Assembly: GCF_003014475.1 (NCBI RefSeq)
Contig: NZ_PYGJ01000009.1
Span: 105,171 to 169,170 of the forward strand
Length of the DNA stretch: 64,000 bases
Source: Shimia abyssi
Lineage (GTDB): Bacteria > Pseudomonadota > Alphaproteobacteria > Rhodobacterales > Rhodobacteraceae
Direction: 5' to 3'
Below, piece after piece: positions 8,643 to 17,203 of this stretch. Under the pieces are notes generated by a model. That model was not told the DNA's origin, ran no database searches, and saw only the letters and a program-made list of their open reading frames with translations. The position numbers and the translations under genes are program-made. Every line of letters begins with the position of its first letter. Position 1 is the first letter of the stretch.

Positions 8643-10009
8643 CCCGTCTGACTCGCCGCACCCTTCTCAAATCCGCCACCGCCGCGTTGGCATTGCCCGC
8701 GTTCGCCCGCGCCAGCGGCCACGAAACTCTGCTGCACGCCCAACCCGCCAGCGCGCAACTGGTTGACCCCGAATATCCACCAACCAAAGTGTGGTGCTAT
8801 AATGGCGCTGTTCCCGGCACGCAACTGCGCGCCCAGCAGGGCGATATTCTAAATGTCCGTCTGCGCAATGGGATCGACCAATCCACCAGCATTCATTGGC
8901 ACGGCCTGCGCGTGCGCAACGACATGGATGGCGTGCCCGGCTTCACCCAAGACCCGGTACAGCCCGGCGAAGACTTTCTCTATGACCTCGCGCTCAGGGA
9001 TGCTGGCACCTACTGGTATCACTCCCACAGTCGCTCTTTTGAGCAGGTCGCACGCGGCCTTTACGGTGCGTTGATTATCGAAGAACCCGACGCGCCAGAG
9101 GTTGATTACGATCTGACCGTGGTGCTGGATGATTGGCGCCTGACGGAAACGGCCCAGATATCCGACGACTTTGAAAACCGCCACGATCTCAGCCATGCTG
9201 GGCGGCTTGGCAACTATATTCACGCTGTGTTCGACGCTGCCCCCGCCCAATTCCGCAAGCATGAGCGTCTGCGCCTGCGCTTCATCAACACTGCCACCAA
9301 TCGCATCATGCCAGTGTCCCTGCGCGGTGTGGATGGCTGGATCGTCGCCCGTGATGGCATGCCGCTCACCGCGCCTGAACCCCTCGCCACACTTACCCTC
9401 GGCCCTGCCGAACGCGCCGACGTAATTGTCGATGTTACCGCCGAAACGGGGGGCGAGGTGTTGTTGGTCTTTCAAGACCGCGATCAGGGTTATGTGCTCA
9501 ATGAATTTCCCGTAGCCACGGGCGCAACCACCCGCCGCGCCGCGCCCAAAGCGTTGTCGCCCAACCCTATCACTCGCTTAACAACCGTCGAGAATGCGCG
9601 CACAATACCCCTGCGTATGGAGGGCGGCGCAATGAGCGGGCTACAGGCGGGGCGTTATCAGGGCCGCGATCTGTCCATGCGCGAATTGGTCGGACAGGGG
9701 CAAATGTGGACCCTCAGCGGCGTTGCGAGCTTTCCAGAGGCACCATTCTTTGACGCGTCCTTGGGCGAAACGATCGTGCTGCAAATGAAGAATGACACTG
9801 CGTTCCCTCACGCCATGCACATGCACGGAATGCACTTCCAGGAAGTGCTCTCAGACGGGTTTGGCCCTCACAAAGACACCGTCCTCCTGGCCCCCTCAGA
9901 GGCGCGCGATTTTGCCTTTGTTGCTGATAATCCCGGCAAGTGGTTGCTGCATTGTCACATGCTCTCGCATTCGCAAGCCGGAATGAAAACATGGTTTCAG
10001 GTTGGGTGA
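8639..10009 (+). CDS. Tat-exported multicopper oxidase
   Basis: Three-domain multicopper oxidase of 456 residues, starting at a GTG that overlaps the kinase stop. A twin-arginine signal (TRLTRRTLLKSATAALALP) predicts folded export to the periplasm. All four copper-binding blocks are present: H86-W-H88-G, Y-W-Y-H128-S-H130-S, H391-A-M-H394-M-H396-G-M-H399, and H438-C439-H440-M-L-S-H444 with axial M449. Relatives oxidise Cu(I), phenolics or other small reductants with O2. Its translational coupling to a two-component system downstream of a formate dehydrogenase is unusual and suggests redox or copper homeostasis linked to that complex. Substrate cannot be inferred. Confidence 0.9.
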   Translation: MTRLTRRTLLKSATAALALPAFARASGHETLLHAQPASAQLVDPEYPPTKVWCYNGAVPGTQLRAQQGDILNVRLRNGIDQSTSIHWHGLRVRNDMDGVPGFTQDPVQPGEDFLYDLALRDAGTYWYHSHSRSFEQVARGLYGALIIEEPDAPEVDYDLTVVLDDWRLTETAQISDDFENRHDLSHAGRLGNYIHAVFDAAPAQFRKHERLRLRFINTATNRIMPVSLRGVDGWIVARDGMPLTAPEPLATLTLGPAERADVIVDVTAETGGEVLLVFQDRDQGYVLNEFPVATGATTRRAAPKALSPNPITRLTTVENARTIPLRMEGGAMSGLQAGRYQGRDLSMRELVGQGQMWTLSGVASFPEAPFFDASLGETIVLQMKNDTAFPHAMHMHGMHFQEVLSDGFGPHKDTVLLAPSEARDFAFVADNPGKWLLHCHMLSHSQAGMKTWFQVG

Positions 10010-10012
10010 TTG

Positions 10013-10963
10013 TCAGCTCAACTTGGCCTGCTGCGCTGTTGGCGTAATGCCAAACTTACTGCGATACACCCGCGCAAAATGGCCCGGGCTCTCAAACCCG
10101 CAGGCCAGCGCAACCTCGGTCACCGACTGATCCGTCTGTACCAGCAAATTGCGCGCGCGCTGCAAGCGCAGGTCCATCAGGTATTTCTTGGGCGAACAGT
10201 TCAGATGCCGCCCAAACAAACGCTCCAGTTGCCGCGTAGAAATCCCGATTTCCTCGGCAATGCGTGACGGAGACTTGGGTGCCTCAATGCTGTCGCCCAT
10301 GATCTGGATGGCCTTGACCAAATGCGGATTGCGCATCCCATGGCGCGATTGCAGCGACACGCGTTGCTCCGCCGTCCCCTCTCGCACAGCATTGTAGACC
10401 ATCTGATCCGCCACAGCGATGGCAAGGTCCGCGCCGTGGGTCTCTTCGATCAGATGCAGCATCAGGTCAGCCGTCGCCGTCCCGCCCGACGCGGTCACAA
10501 TCGGCTCATCGGCCACAAACACGCTGCTCACAAGGTTCACTTCAGGGAAATCCTCCATGAATCCGTCGTGAAAATCCCAATGGATCGCCGCCCGCATATT
10601 GTCCAACATGCCGCCCTTGGCCAGCAAGAAAGCCCCCGAACACAACGCACCAATCTTCGCACCACGCGCACGTTGCTGACGCAAACACGCTAACAAATCC
10701 GGCTCCAGATGGTTGTGCACATTGATCCCGGACAAGGCAAACACCCGGTCGCAATGGGGCAGCGACCTGTAGTCCATATCCACCAACGTAACGGTGCCGT
10801 TTGAACAGACCGCGCGCGTACCATCAGAGCTGGCCAGCACCCAAGAATATAGAGTTCTGCCGCTAATCAGATTGGCAATCCGCAAGGGCTCAATGGCACA
10901 AGAAAACGCGATATGCGTAAACTCGGGCACCAGCAAAAAGGCAAACGTTTCGGATTTGATCAT
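10013..10963 (-). CDS. GlxA-family AraC-type transcriptional regulator
   Basis: A 316-residue regulator with an N-terminal DJ-1/PfpI (GATase1-like) sensor domain (FAFLLVPEFTHIAFSCAIEPL; CSGAFLLAKGGML around the nucleophile-elbow region) and a C-terminal AraC double helix-turn-helix (IAEEIGISTRQLERLFGRH; VTEVALACGFESPGHFARVYR). The ATG at 10963 is preferred over a TTG three bases upstream. GlxA-type proteins often control catabolism of quaternary amines, for example carnitine, choline or glycine betaine, in this lineage, and the MttB-family gene just upstream on the same strand fits that. A 7-bp inverted repeat lies immediately 5' of the start. Confidence 0.88.
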   Translation of the reverse strand: MIKSETFAFLLVPEFTHIAFSCAIEPLRIANLISGRTLYSWVLASSDGTRAVCSNGTVTLVDMDYRSLPHCDRVFALSGINVHNHLEPDLLACLRQQRARGAKIGALCSGAFLLAKGGMLDNMRAAIHWDFHDGFMEDFPEVNLVSSVFVADEPIVTASGGTATADLMLHLIEETHGADLAIAVADQMVYNAVREGTAEQRVSLQSRHGMRNPHLVKAIQIMGDSIEAPKSPSRIAEEIGISTRQLERLFGRHLNCSPKKYLMDLRLQRARNLLVQTDQSVTEVALACGFESPGHFARVYRSKFGITPTAQQAKLS

Positions 10964-10975
10964 CAAATGGCCTAT

Positions 10976-10999
10976 GGGCGTGCTGTCATCAACACGCCC
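10976..10999. promoter_or_regulatory. Inverted repeat before the GlxA-family gene
   Basis: GGGCGTG (10976-10982) and CACGCCC (10993-10999) form perfect 7-bp arms around 10 bases. It sits between the regulator start and the MttB-family stop. It could be an autoregulatory operator, a leader hairpin or a weak end for the upstream gene; no T-run follows on either strand. Confidence 0.35.
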
Positions 11000-11043
11000 A
11001 CTGTGCCGCCACTGGGCAGCAGTTTCAATCTGGGAACTTGCGT

Positions 11044-12591
11044 CTAATAGCTTTGGTTCAGCTCATCCGCTGCTGGAATTTCACGCTCGCGCCGCGCGAT
11101 ATAGTCCAGCAACGCTTCGTTCCTGGCCTCGTCCAGCTTCGGCTCTTCATAGGCATTCAACAGGTTTTTGGCGTGTGTCAATGCGCGCTCAGTAATCTCG
11201 ACAGACCCTTCCGCCGCCCACTGTTCAATCGAATTATTGTCGAACAGGTCCGGCATGAAATACGCAGTCTGAAAGTTCTCCTGTGTGTGTGGATGGCCAA
11301 GGTAATGCCCACCCGGTCCCACATCGGGCACAGCGGCAAGTGCGGCGTCAAAATCATCCCATTTCGGCCCCTCTGCCATGCGATAGGCCATGGCGCATTG
11401 CTCTGCATCCACCACAAACTTGGCCACCGAACAATGCATTCCGGCTTCGTTCCACCCGGCCGAATGCCAGATATAGTTCGCCCCCGCATGCATAACCGCC
11501 GACAGGGTCGTCGCGCTTTCATACCCAGCTTGGGCATCAAACGTCTTGGCCCCGCCCAATGTGTTCGAAGTGCGCCAGGGCACATCGTAAAACCGCGCCA
11601 TCTGACCGATCATGAAATTCATCAGGCTGATCTCGGGCGTGCCCGCCATCGGCGCGCCGGATTTCATGGAAACGGTCGACAAATAATGCCCGTAAATCGC
11701 GGGCGTACCCTTGTTGCAAAGCTGCGTATAGGCCAATGCCGACAGCGCCTCTGCGTTCAGCTGCGCCACCGACGCCGCGACCGAGGCGGGCGTGTTCGCA
11801 CCGCCCAGCACAAAGGGCGAGCACAGCACAGGCTGGCGTCTCGCGCCAAAGGCCCGCAACGCACCCAGCATGGTTTCGTCCCACACCAACGGGGAGTTAC
11901 CGTTGCAATTCCCGGTCGTGACAGGGTTGTTCATGATGAACTCTTCGCCAAACAGAATGGCGCACATGTCCATGACATCTTCGGCGTTCTTGGGTGATGT
12001 GGTCATCCCCATGAACGTCTTGTCCGAATACTTCATCGACGAATAGGTGATCCGCAAATGGCGTTGGCTGATCGGGTGATCATACGGCTCAACAATGTGA
12101 TGTGCCGAGCTGTGCAAGGCGGGCATCATATGGCTCAGCTTGTGAAACATCGCCAGATCATCCAGCATCGGATTGCGCCGCACATCGTCCAGATCGCGCA
12201 GATAGGGCGCGCCGGTCATAGGCACAAAAATCGAATGTTTCCCCCCCAGCCGGACGTTCTTTTTGGGGTCACGCGCGTGATAGGTGAAATCCGACGGAAT
12301 GGTCGAAATCAGGTCCATCACCAGACCGCGATCAAGATAAACCAGCTCGCCGATCACCTTGGCTCCGGCCCGTTTCCAGTCTGCGATGGCAATCGGGTCG
12401 CGAAACTGCACGCCGACGTTTTCAAGAATATCCATCGACGCATTGTGAATACGCTCAACCTGACTGCCATCCATGACTTCGCAAACAGGGATCTTGCGGG
12501 TCAGACCGGGCAGCATTGTGAAATCGTGGGCCATGCGCACGGCGCGACGGGCAGAGCGGCCGCCGGCGCGGCGGCGGGAATCAAGTGCCAT
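11044..12591 (-). CDS. MttB-superfamily (non-pyrrolysine) trimethylamine methyltransferase-like protein
   Basis: A 515-residue TIM-barrel methyltransferase of the trimethylamine/glycine-betaine superfamily, which moves a methyl group from a quaternary or tertiary amine to a corrinoid or folate carrier. The frame runs uninterrupted with no in-frame TAG, so it is the non-pyrrolysine type (compare MtgB). Typical blocks include TGNCNGNSPLVWDETMLGAL, NKGTPAIYGHYLS and GPGGHYLGHPHTQENF. A strong AGGAGG lies 8 bases before the ATG. No corrinoid protein gene is adjacent, so the methyl acceptor is encoded elsewhere. The downstream GlxA-type regulator supports a role in methylated-amine use. Substrate is inference. 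Confidence 0.88.
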   Translation of the reverse strand: MALDSRRRAGGRSARRAVRMAHDFTMLPGLTRKIPVCEVMDGSQVERIHNASMDILENVGVQFRDPIAIADWKRAGAKVIGELVYLDRGLVMDLISTIPSDFTYHARDPKKNVRLGGKHSIFVPMTGAPYLRDLDDVRRNPMLDDLAMFHKLSHMMPALHSSAHHIVEPYDHPISQRHLRITYSSMKYSDKTFMGMTTSPKNAEDVMDMCAILFGEEFIMNNPVTTGNCNGNSPLVWDETMLGALRAFGARRQPVLCSPFVLGGANTPASVAASVAQLNAEALSALAYTQLCNKGTPAIYGHYLSTVSMKSGAPMAGTPEISLMNFMIGQMARFYDVPWRTSNTLGGAKTFDAQAGYESATTLSAVMHAGANYIWHSAGWNEAGMHCSVAKFVVDAEQCAMAYRMAEGPKWDDFDAALAAVPDVGPGGHYLGHPHTQENFQTAYFMPDLFDNNSIEQWAAEGSVEITERALTHAKNLLNAYEEPKLDEARNEALLDYIARREREIPAADELNQSY

Positions 12592-12708
12592 GGGGGCAAC
12601 CTCCTAAACTGAAGCTACCCCGAGTCGTGACAGATCGGTGCGCCGCCCACTGACCGGAAAGCGAACCGGGCTTGCAGGAAACGACGCGCGCCCAGAACGC
12701 GCGATCGG

Positions 12709-14391
12709 TCAGTGCCTTGTGCGCCGATCCCACACCACCAGCTCACCCAATTGCGAACAGTGATGCACACCCTCGACCTCGGTCATCTCCAGATGCGGTG
12801 GCGTGGGGATTGCCACTTCGTCAAACGTATCCGGCGTCAACTCCATCCGCCTGTATTCCATGCCCTGCCCATAATAGTCTCGGCTGGACTGCACACAGCG
12901 GATCAACTGCCCCTCCCATTCAAAGACTCCCCCGGCGTTGCGACCAGTGCCATGCCCCTTGGTAATCTCGCGCCCTTCGACATTAACCGGGTGCGCGGTC
13001 CACTCACCGTCAATCGGATCATCAGTATGGAATATCGCCAGATACCGATTGCCCGTTCCCGCTTGCGGGGATCGGATCGACGTGATCAGCCACCAACACC
13101 CGCCGTGTTCAAAGATTACACTGTCAGCGGCGTCCACGCCGTCCAAAATGCTGCGGTGCTTGCGCCATCCAGATGGAAAAGACGTGCACTCGTACAGATC
13201 AACCCGCCCATTGGCACAGGTTTTGGGCAGCATCCATGTTTTGTCGCCATGGCGGAACATAAACGGAAACGACGTATGCACACCGGGGTCCAGCACCGGC
13301 ACTGCCTTGCGCGCACCCTCCAACGGCATTGCGACAAGGGTGCCACGCATGGTGATATAGCGGAAATCCTCCAGCATCACCCATGTCTTTCCGTCCTCTT
13401 CCCACAGAAACGGATCAGCATAATAATGCCCAAGCGGGCAGGGCAGAACCTCGTCACCGGTCTCACCGCGCCGCTTCAGACGGACCTCAAAATACTCGCC
13501 TATCCACCGACTGGGAAACCATCTTGGGCCAATCCACTGGTCCGTGCGGATAAGCGCCTGATCAACCGCTTTCCAAACCGCATAATAGGCGCGCGCAAAC
13601 ACATCCGCCCAATCGGGGAAATCCGGGCCCAGCTTGTTGCGGGTTGAGATAAACTTCACCGGTCGCCCACAGGCGATATCAATATCCTGCTCTGGTAACT
13701 TCAAGTCACCGGTGCTGCTCAGCGGTTGCACCAGCGCGTTCAGCACCGACTGATCGTTGCGATGCCCTTCAAAGGTGTTCTTCGGCGGGCGGATAATCTC
13801 TTCATCCTCCGACAGCGTTGCCCAATCCTCTATGATCTTGCGCATCTCAGGCCGGGATGCATCAACACCCACCAGCCCCGACGCCAACTCGCGCGATCCC
13901 CAGATCCAGCGCGGCACCTTCAGCCGTTCCAACATACGCCGGTCACATCGCCCCATCAGGCTGGTCTGACCGCGTAGCATATAAAACCCGTGCTCGCGCA
14001 CCCAATCGACCATCTCGGTCATCGACCCACGCGGCAGGTTCGCACTATCGACCCAAAACACAACACCCTGCGCTTCTTTGACGACCTCCCAAACCACGAG
14101 ACCTTTCCACGCGTAGGCGCCATAGGATGGCACATAATGCGGCGGCAATCCGTTCAGATCGAGCTTGCGCAGCTCGACCCAGTCAAACAGCTCCAACAAC
14201 CGCGCGCGCTGTGCTGCTTCCATGCCGATATCATAGACAATCCAACGCGCGCCTTTGTTCCAGCCATGGCGTTTAACGGCGCGCAACAGCTGATGTAAGT
14301 TGCGCGTAAACCGCGCATCTGCGGCTGTCACAAAAATCACATCATTCGGTCTTTGCATCCCAAGGCACCCGGGGTTATTGCTCTGGCGCAT
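12709..14391 (-). CDS. Two-domain protein: glycosyltransferase-like N terminus plus GINT1-like propeller domain
   Basis: A 560-residue protein. Residues about 15-250 resemble GT-A enzymes of the DUF1647/GT8 type: strand-start DVIFVTAADARF, VVFWVDSANLP in the DxD position, and GHRNDQSVLNALV. Residues about 315-555 carry the repeated signature of the domain named after plant glucosamine inositolphosphorylceramide transferase 1: GHYYADPFLWEEDGKTW, HTSFPFMFRHGDKTWMLPKT, LYECTSFPSGWRKH, and RNAGGVFEWEGQLIRCVQ. The same domain is also found in bacterial surface-glycan clusters. The start is uncertain (ATG 14391 or ATG 14358), as neither has a clear ribosome-binding site. Neighbouring inositol-lipid genes make a glycolipid or glycan role likely; the exact reaction is unknown. 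Confidence 0.72.
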   Translation of the reverse strand: MRQSNNPGCLGMQRPNDVIFVTAADARFTRNLHQLLRAVKRHGWNKGARWIVYDIGMEAAQRARLLELFDWVELRKLDLNGLPPHYVPSYGAYAWKGLVVWEVVKEAQGVVFWVDSANLPRGSMTEMVDWVREHGFYMLRGQTSLMGRCDRRMLERLKVPRWIWGSRELASGLVGVDASRPEMRKIIEDWATLSEDEEIIRPPKNTFEGHRNDQSVLNALVQPLSSTGDLKLPEQDIDIACGRPVKFISTRNKLGPDFPDWADVFARAYYAVWKAVDQALIRTDQWIGPRWFPSRWIGEYFEVRLKRRGETGDEVLPCPLGHYYADPFLWEEDGKTWVMLEDFRYITMRGTLVAMPLEGARKAVPVLDPGVHTSFPFMFRHGDKTWMLPKTCANGRVDLYECTSFPSGWRKHRSILDGVDAADSVIFEHGGCWWLITSIRSPQAGTGNRYLAIFHTDDPIDGEWTAHPVNVEGREITKGHGTGRNAGGVFEWEGQLIRCVQSSRDYYGQGMEYRRMELTPDTFDEVAIPTPPHLEMTEVEGVHHCSQLGELVVWDRRTRH

Positions 14392-14468
14392 ATGTAACCG
14401 GTGCAGACGGGGAAAGACCAGTTGCCAATAAAACCGGCGCGAAATTTGGACGAGCAGGGAGCTGAGCT

Positions 14469-15431
14469 TTGATCTATCTCGCTTTGGCGATGCTTGCGGT
14501 GCTTGTCACGTTGGTCGCGGCGATATGGTTGCACCACTTGTTCGAAGGCGAACGGCTGGTGTCTGACCTGCTGCGCGAACGCCGCCTGTCCCGCAAAACG
14601 TTGCGCGGGTTAGATCAGGCATGGAAGGCGGCAGACAAAACTGATCTCGTGGTGTCGCTGACCACGATCCCAAGTCGCATCACCCTGATTGAAACCGTGC
14701 TCAAAGGGCTGCTCGATCAGTCCAGACCGCCGAAGAAAATCTTTCTCAATGTGCCAGACCATTCTCTTCGCGAAGATGTAAGTTACGACATTCCCTCGCA
14801 CCTAAAAGATCTCGCTTCGGTGGAAATTGTGCGGGGTCCTGATCACGGCCCGGCGACAAAACTGATCCCGACGGCCTTGAACGCCGGGCCCGACCAATGG
14901 ATCGTCGCCGTCGATGATGATCGGATCTATCCGCATGACTTCATCGCCATCTTCGAAGCCGCCACACAAACGCACTCCGACACGGCCCTCACCATGGCAG
15001 GTTGGGTGGTCCCCGAGGATCTGACCGACCGTCCCACAACGTGGCTTTCTAACCTGCGTGAAAGCCCACCCGCGCCGATACGCGGACATCGCCAAAGTGG
15101 TTTGCGCCCGGTGGATATTTTTATGGGGGTCTTTGGGTATGCGGTCAGGCCGCGTTTCTTTGACCTCTCCGTTCTGGCCGACCTGTCCGACACGCCGCGT
15201 GCTGCGTTTCTCGCTGATGACGTGCGCACCAGCGCGCTGTGCAAGGCTCCCCGCCACGTTATCCCATGTCGCAGCCTTAGTTTCTTGCCCAAGGCCAATG
15301 CATTGCACTACAAACTCACGGCGCTGGCCAATTTGAACCGTGGAAACGGCGCACTAGAAGACCGAAATAATACCAAGGCCATTCGCCACTTTGCCAATCG
15401 TTGGCACGTTGGTGGGGCCAAGCAAAGGTGA
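14469..15431 (+). CDS. Membrane-anchored GT-A type glycosyltransferase
   Basis: A 320-residue protein with an N-terminal membrane anchor (LALAMLAVLVTLVAAIWL) and a GT-A-like catalytic region: VVSLTTIPSRITLIETVL, a diphosphate-binding VDDDRIYPHDF and a conserved late block FLADDVRTSALC. The TTG start at 14469 is chosen because AGGGAG (14456-14461) lies 7 bases upstream; an ATG seven codons later would cut the membrane anchor. It is the first gene of a three-gene plus-strand operon with an ABC exporter and a FRAG1/Sfk1-like protein, and is divergent from the GINT1-like gene. Acceptor unknown. Confidence 0.75.
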   Translation: MIYLALAMLAVLVTLVAAIWLHHLFEGERLVSDLLRERRLSRKTLRGLDQAWKAADKTDLVVSLTTIPSRITLIETVLKGLLDQSRPPKKIFLNVPDHSLREDVSYDIPSHLKDLASVEIVRGPDHGPATKLIPTALNAGPDQWIVAVDDDRIYPHDFIAIFEAATQTHSDTALTMAGWVVPEDLTDRPTTWLSNLRESPPAPIRGHRQSGLRPVDIFMGVFGYAVRPRFFDLSVLADLSDTPRAAFLADDVRTSALCKAPRHVIPCRSLSFLPKANALHYKLTALANLNRGNGALEDRNNTKAIRHFANRWHVGGAKQR

Positions 15432-15439
15432 CGAGTTTA

Positions 15440-17203
15440 ATGACAGCCAAGACGGAGCAATTTTCGCACGCGCGAACCGAGGCAGTCAAAACCATCGAGT
15501 TGGCCGAAATGCCAGACCCGGGCGAGCCCGGTTTGCGGGCGCTTCTGCGCCGTCGCGCCATTGTTATCCGATTTATGATCGTATCCTCCGGAGTAATCCG
15601 GGACCCGGTCGTCATCCTGACCCTGCTGGCCAGCCTCAGCCGCTCTGGCATGATATTCGCCATCAACGAAACCGCACAGTCGATCGGTACGGGCAACGGG
15701 TTTGGTTGGTCGGTGCAATTGTTGCTCCTGTGCGCTGTAACATTGATCGTGTCGGGATATTTCCAGCGCATTCGCGCCTTTCGCCTGATCGTCGCCATCG
15801 ACCGCGCCTTACAGCGCCGCATGGTGTCGCGCTTGTTGCGGGCGAATGTCGATTTCCTGCTCTCCAGCTCGCATGGCCAGGTTTATTCGGCCATGACCCG
15901 CGAAGTGCGCGAGGTTTCAGGTGCGGTTGTCAATGTCATCGAAGCGGTCGAGGCCATTGTGGTTCTCGGCTTGGCTGTGCCTTACTTGTTTTATGTCTCG
16001 CCCATCGCAGGCACGGCTGCGATTGGTGCGTTTGCCTTCGGTCTGGTTGGATATTTCTTCCTCGATTTGCCAGCACGCGCCAGCAACCTGCGCGCGTCAA
16101 AGGCGTTTGGCGCGTATTGCGACCGGGTTGGCGACATGTTGTCGGGCTGGCGCGAATTGCGTCAGCGCCGCTCGCGCCGCGAGACTTTGGAACGTGATGC
16201 ACTGGATACAATCGACGAGAACATTGCCAATGTGATGCGGTCCGAGGTGTTTTATTCCGGCAGCACGGCGGTGGGCCAGTCGGCTATCATTATGCTGATG
16301 TGCTTTGTTGTTATCGCGATCCCGGTCATTCAGGGTGGGGACACCACCACCATGTTTCAGGTGCTCACCATTGTGTTCCTGACAAACGGACCAACCGAAC
16401 TGTTGTTCAACATGATGCCGCGCCTGTCGCGCGCTGAAAACGGCTACTTCAAAATTCAATCGTTGGAAAAATCGCTCGAGAACGCTCAGTCGCACGCTCT
16501 GATGCATCCCGGCGAAACCAAGGATAGTTTTGAAAAAATAGAACTGCGATCTGTCGGTGTGGAAATCAGAGAGCTTGAAAAGCCGGATGCAGAACCCTTT
16601 GTGCTTGGCCCGATCGACCTGACGTTTGAGCCGGGGGAAACCGTGTTTATCTGTGGCGGCAATGGTTCTGGCAAAACCACGCTCATGTCGTTGATCACGG
16701 GATTGCGGCTTCCCGGCAGTGGCCAGATCCTGTTGGATGGGCAACCGTTGGATGATCAGTCCACCGGCACGTATCGAGAGCTGTTCTCGGGCGTCTTTAG
16801 CGGGTTCCACTTGTTCGAACGGGCCTACGGTTTTGACGATAATGAACTTAGTGAATTGAACCGCCGCATAACTCAGCTTGGGCTGAGCCAACGTGTCGCG
16901 ATGGCCGAGGATCGCTTTTCCACAACATCGCTCTCTGCCGGGCAAAGCCGTCGTCTTGCGCTTGCGGTTGCGCTGGCTGAACAACGCCCCATCATTGTGC
17001 TCGATGAATTTGCGGCTGATCAGGACCCCGCCAACCGAGCGTTTTTCTACGATGTGCTCGTACCGGAACTCGCCGCTTCCGGCAGCCTCGTGATCGCAAT
17101 CACGCATGACGACCACCAATTCCACAAATGCGACCGCCTGATCAAAATGGCAGCGGGCAAGATCATCTCAGACCAACGCCAAGAGCGTCAGGAACCAGTG
17201 TGA
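15440..17203 (+). CDS. ABC exporter (fused permease and ATPase, PvdE/SyrD type)
   Basis: A 587-residue half-transporter. Hydrophobic permease spans cover about residues 30-300 and the ATPase about 360-570, with Walker A CGGNGSGKTTL, signature LSAGQSRRLALAVAL and Walker B PIIVLDEFAADQDP. The signature LSAGQ replaces LSGGQ, and the layout matches the cyclic-peptide/lipopeptide exporter family (SyrD, PvdE, YojI). The start is ambiguous between GTG 15428, overlapping the previous stop, and ATG 15440, which has AAAGGTG 9 bases upstream and is used here. The gene is coupled to the next one by a TGA/GTG overlap. Substrate could be a lipid-linked or peptide-like product of the surrounding cluster. 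Confidence 0.85.
   Translation: MTAKTEQFSHARTEAVKTIELAEMPDPGEPGLRALLRRRAIVIRFMIVSSGVIRDPVVILTLLASLSRSGMIFAINETAQSIGTGNGFGWSVQLLLLCAVTLIVSGYFQRIRAFRLIVAIDRALQRRMVSRLLRANVDFLLSSSHGQVYSAMTREVREVSGAVVNVIEAVEAIVVLGLAVPYLFYVSPIAGTAAIGAFAFGLVGYFFLDLPARASNLRASKAFGAYCDRVGDMLSGWRELRQRRSRRETLERDALDTIDENIANVMRSEVFYSGSTAVGQSAIIMLMCFVVIAIPVIQGGDTTTMFQVLTIVFLTNGPTELLFNMMPRLSRAENGYFKIQSLEKSLENAQSHALMHPGETKDSFEKIELRSVGVEIRELEKPDAEPFVLGPIDLTFEPGETVFICGGNGSGKTTLMSLITGLRLPGSGQILLDGQPLDDQSTGTYRELFSGVFSGFHLFERAYGFDDNELSELNRRITQLGLSQRVAMAEDRFSTTSLSAGQSRRLALAVALAEQRPIIVLDEFAADQDPANRAFFYDVLVPELAASGSLVIAITHDDHQFHKCDRLIKMAAGKIISDQRQERQEPV

Noticed and set aside
11038..11997. A 319-residue open frame on the plus strand opposite the MttB-family gene
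   Set aside because: The translation is rich in Arg/His/Gly with no family motifs, and the minus-strand gene has a strong ribosome-binding site and clear homology patterns.
11044..12591. Possible pyrrolysine-containing trimethylamine methyltransferase
   Set aside because: No in-frame TAG interrupts the gene, and no pyl genes are visible.
12685..12703. CGCGCG...CGCGCG hairpin after the GINT1-like gene
   Set aside because: Both arms are simple alternating CG in a GC-rich background and no T-run follows; too weak to call a terminator.
12712..13647. A 311-residue plus-strand frame opposite the GINT1-like gene
   Set aside because: Low-complexity shadow translation; the minus-strand frame shows coherent domains over its whole length.
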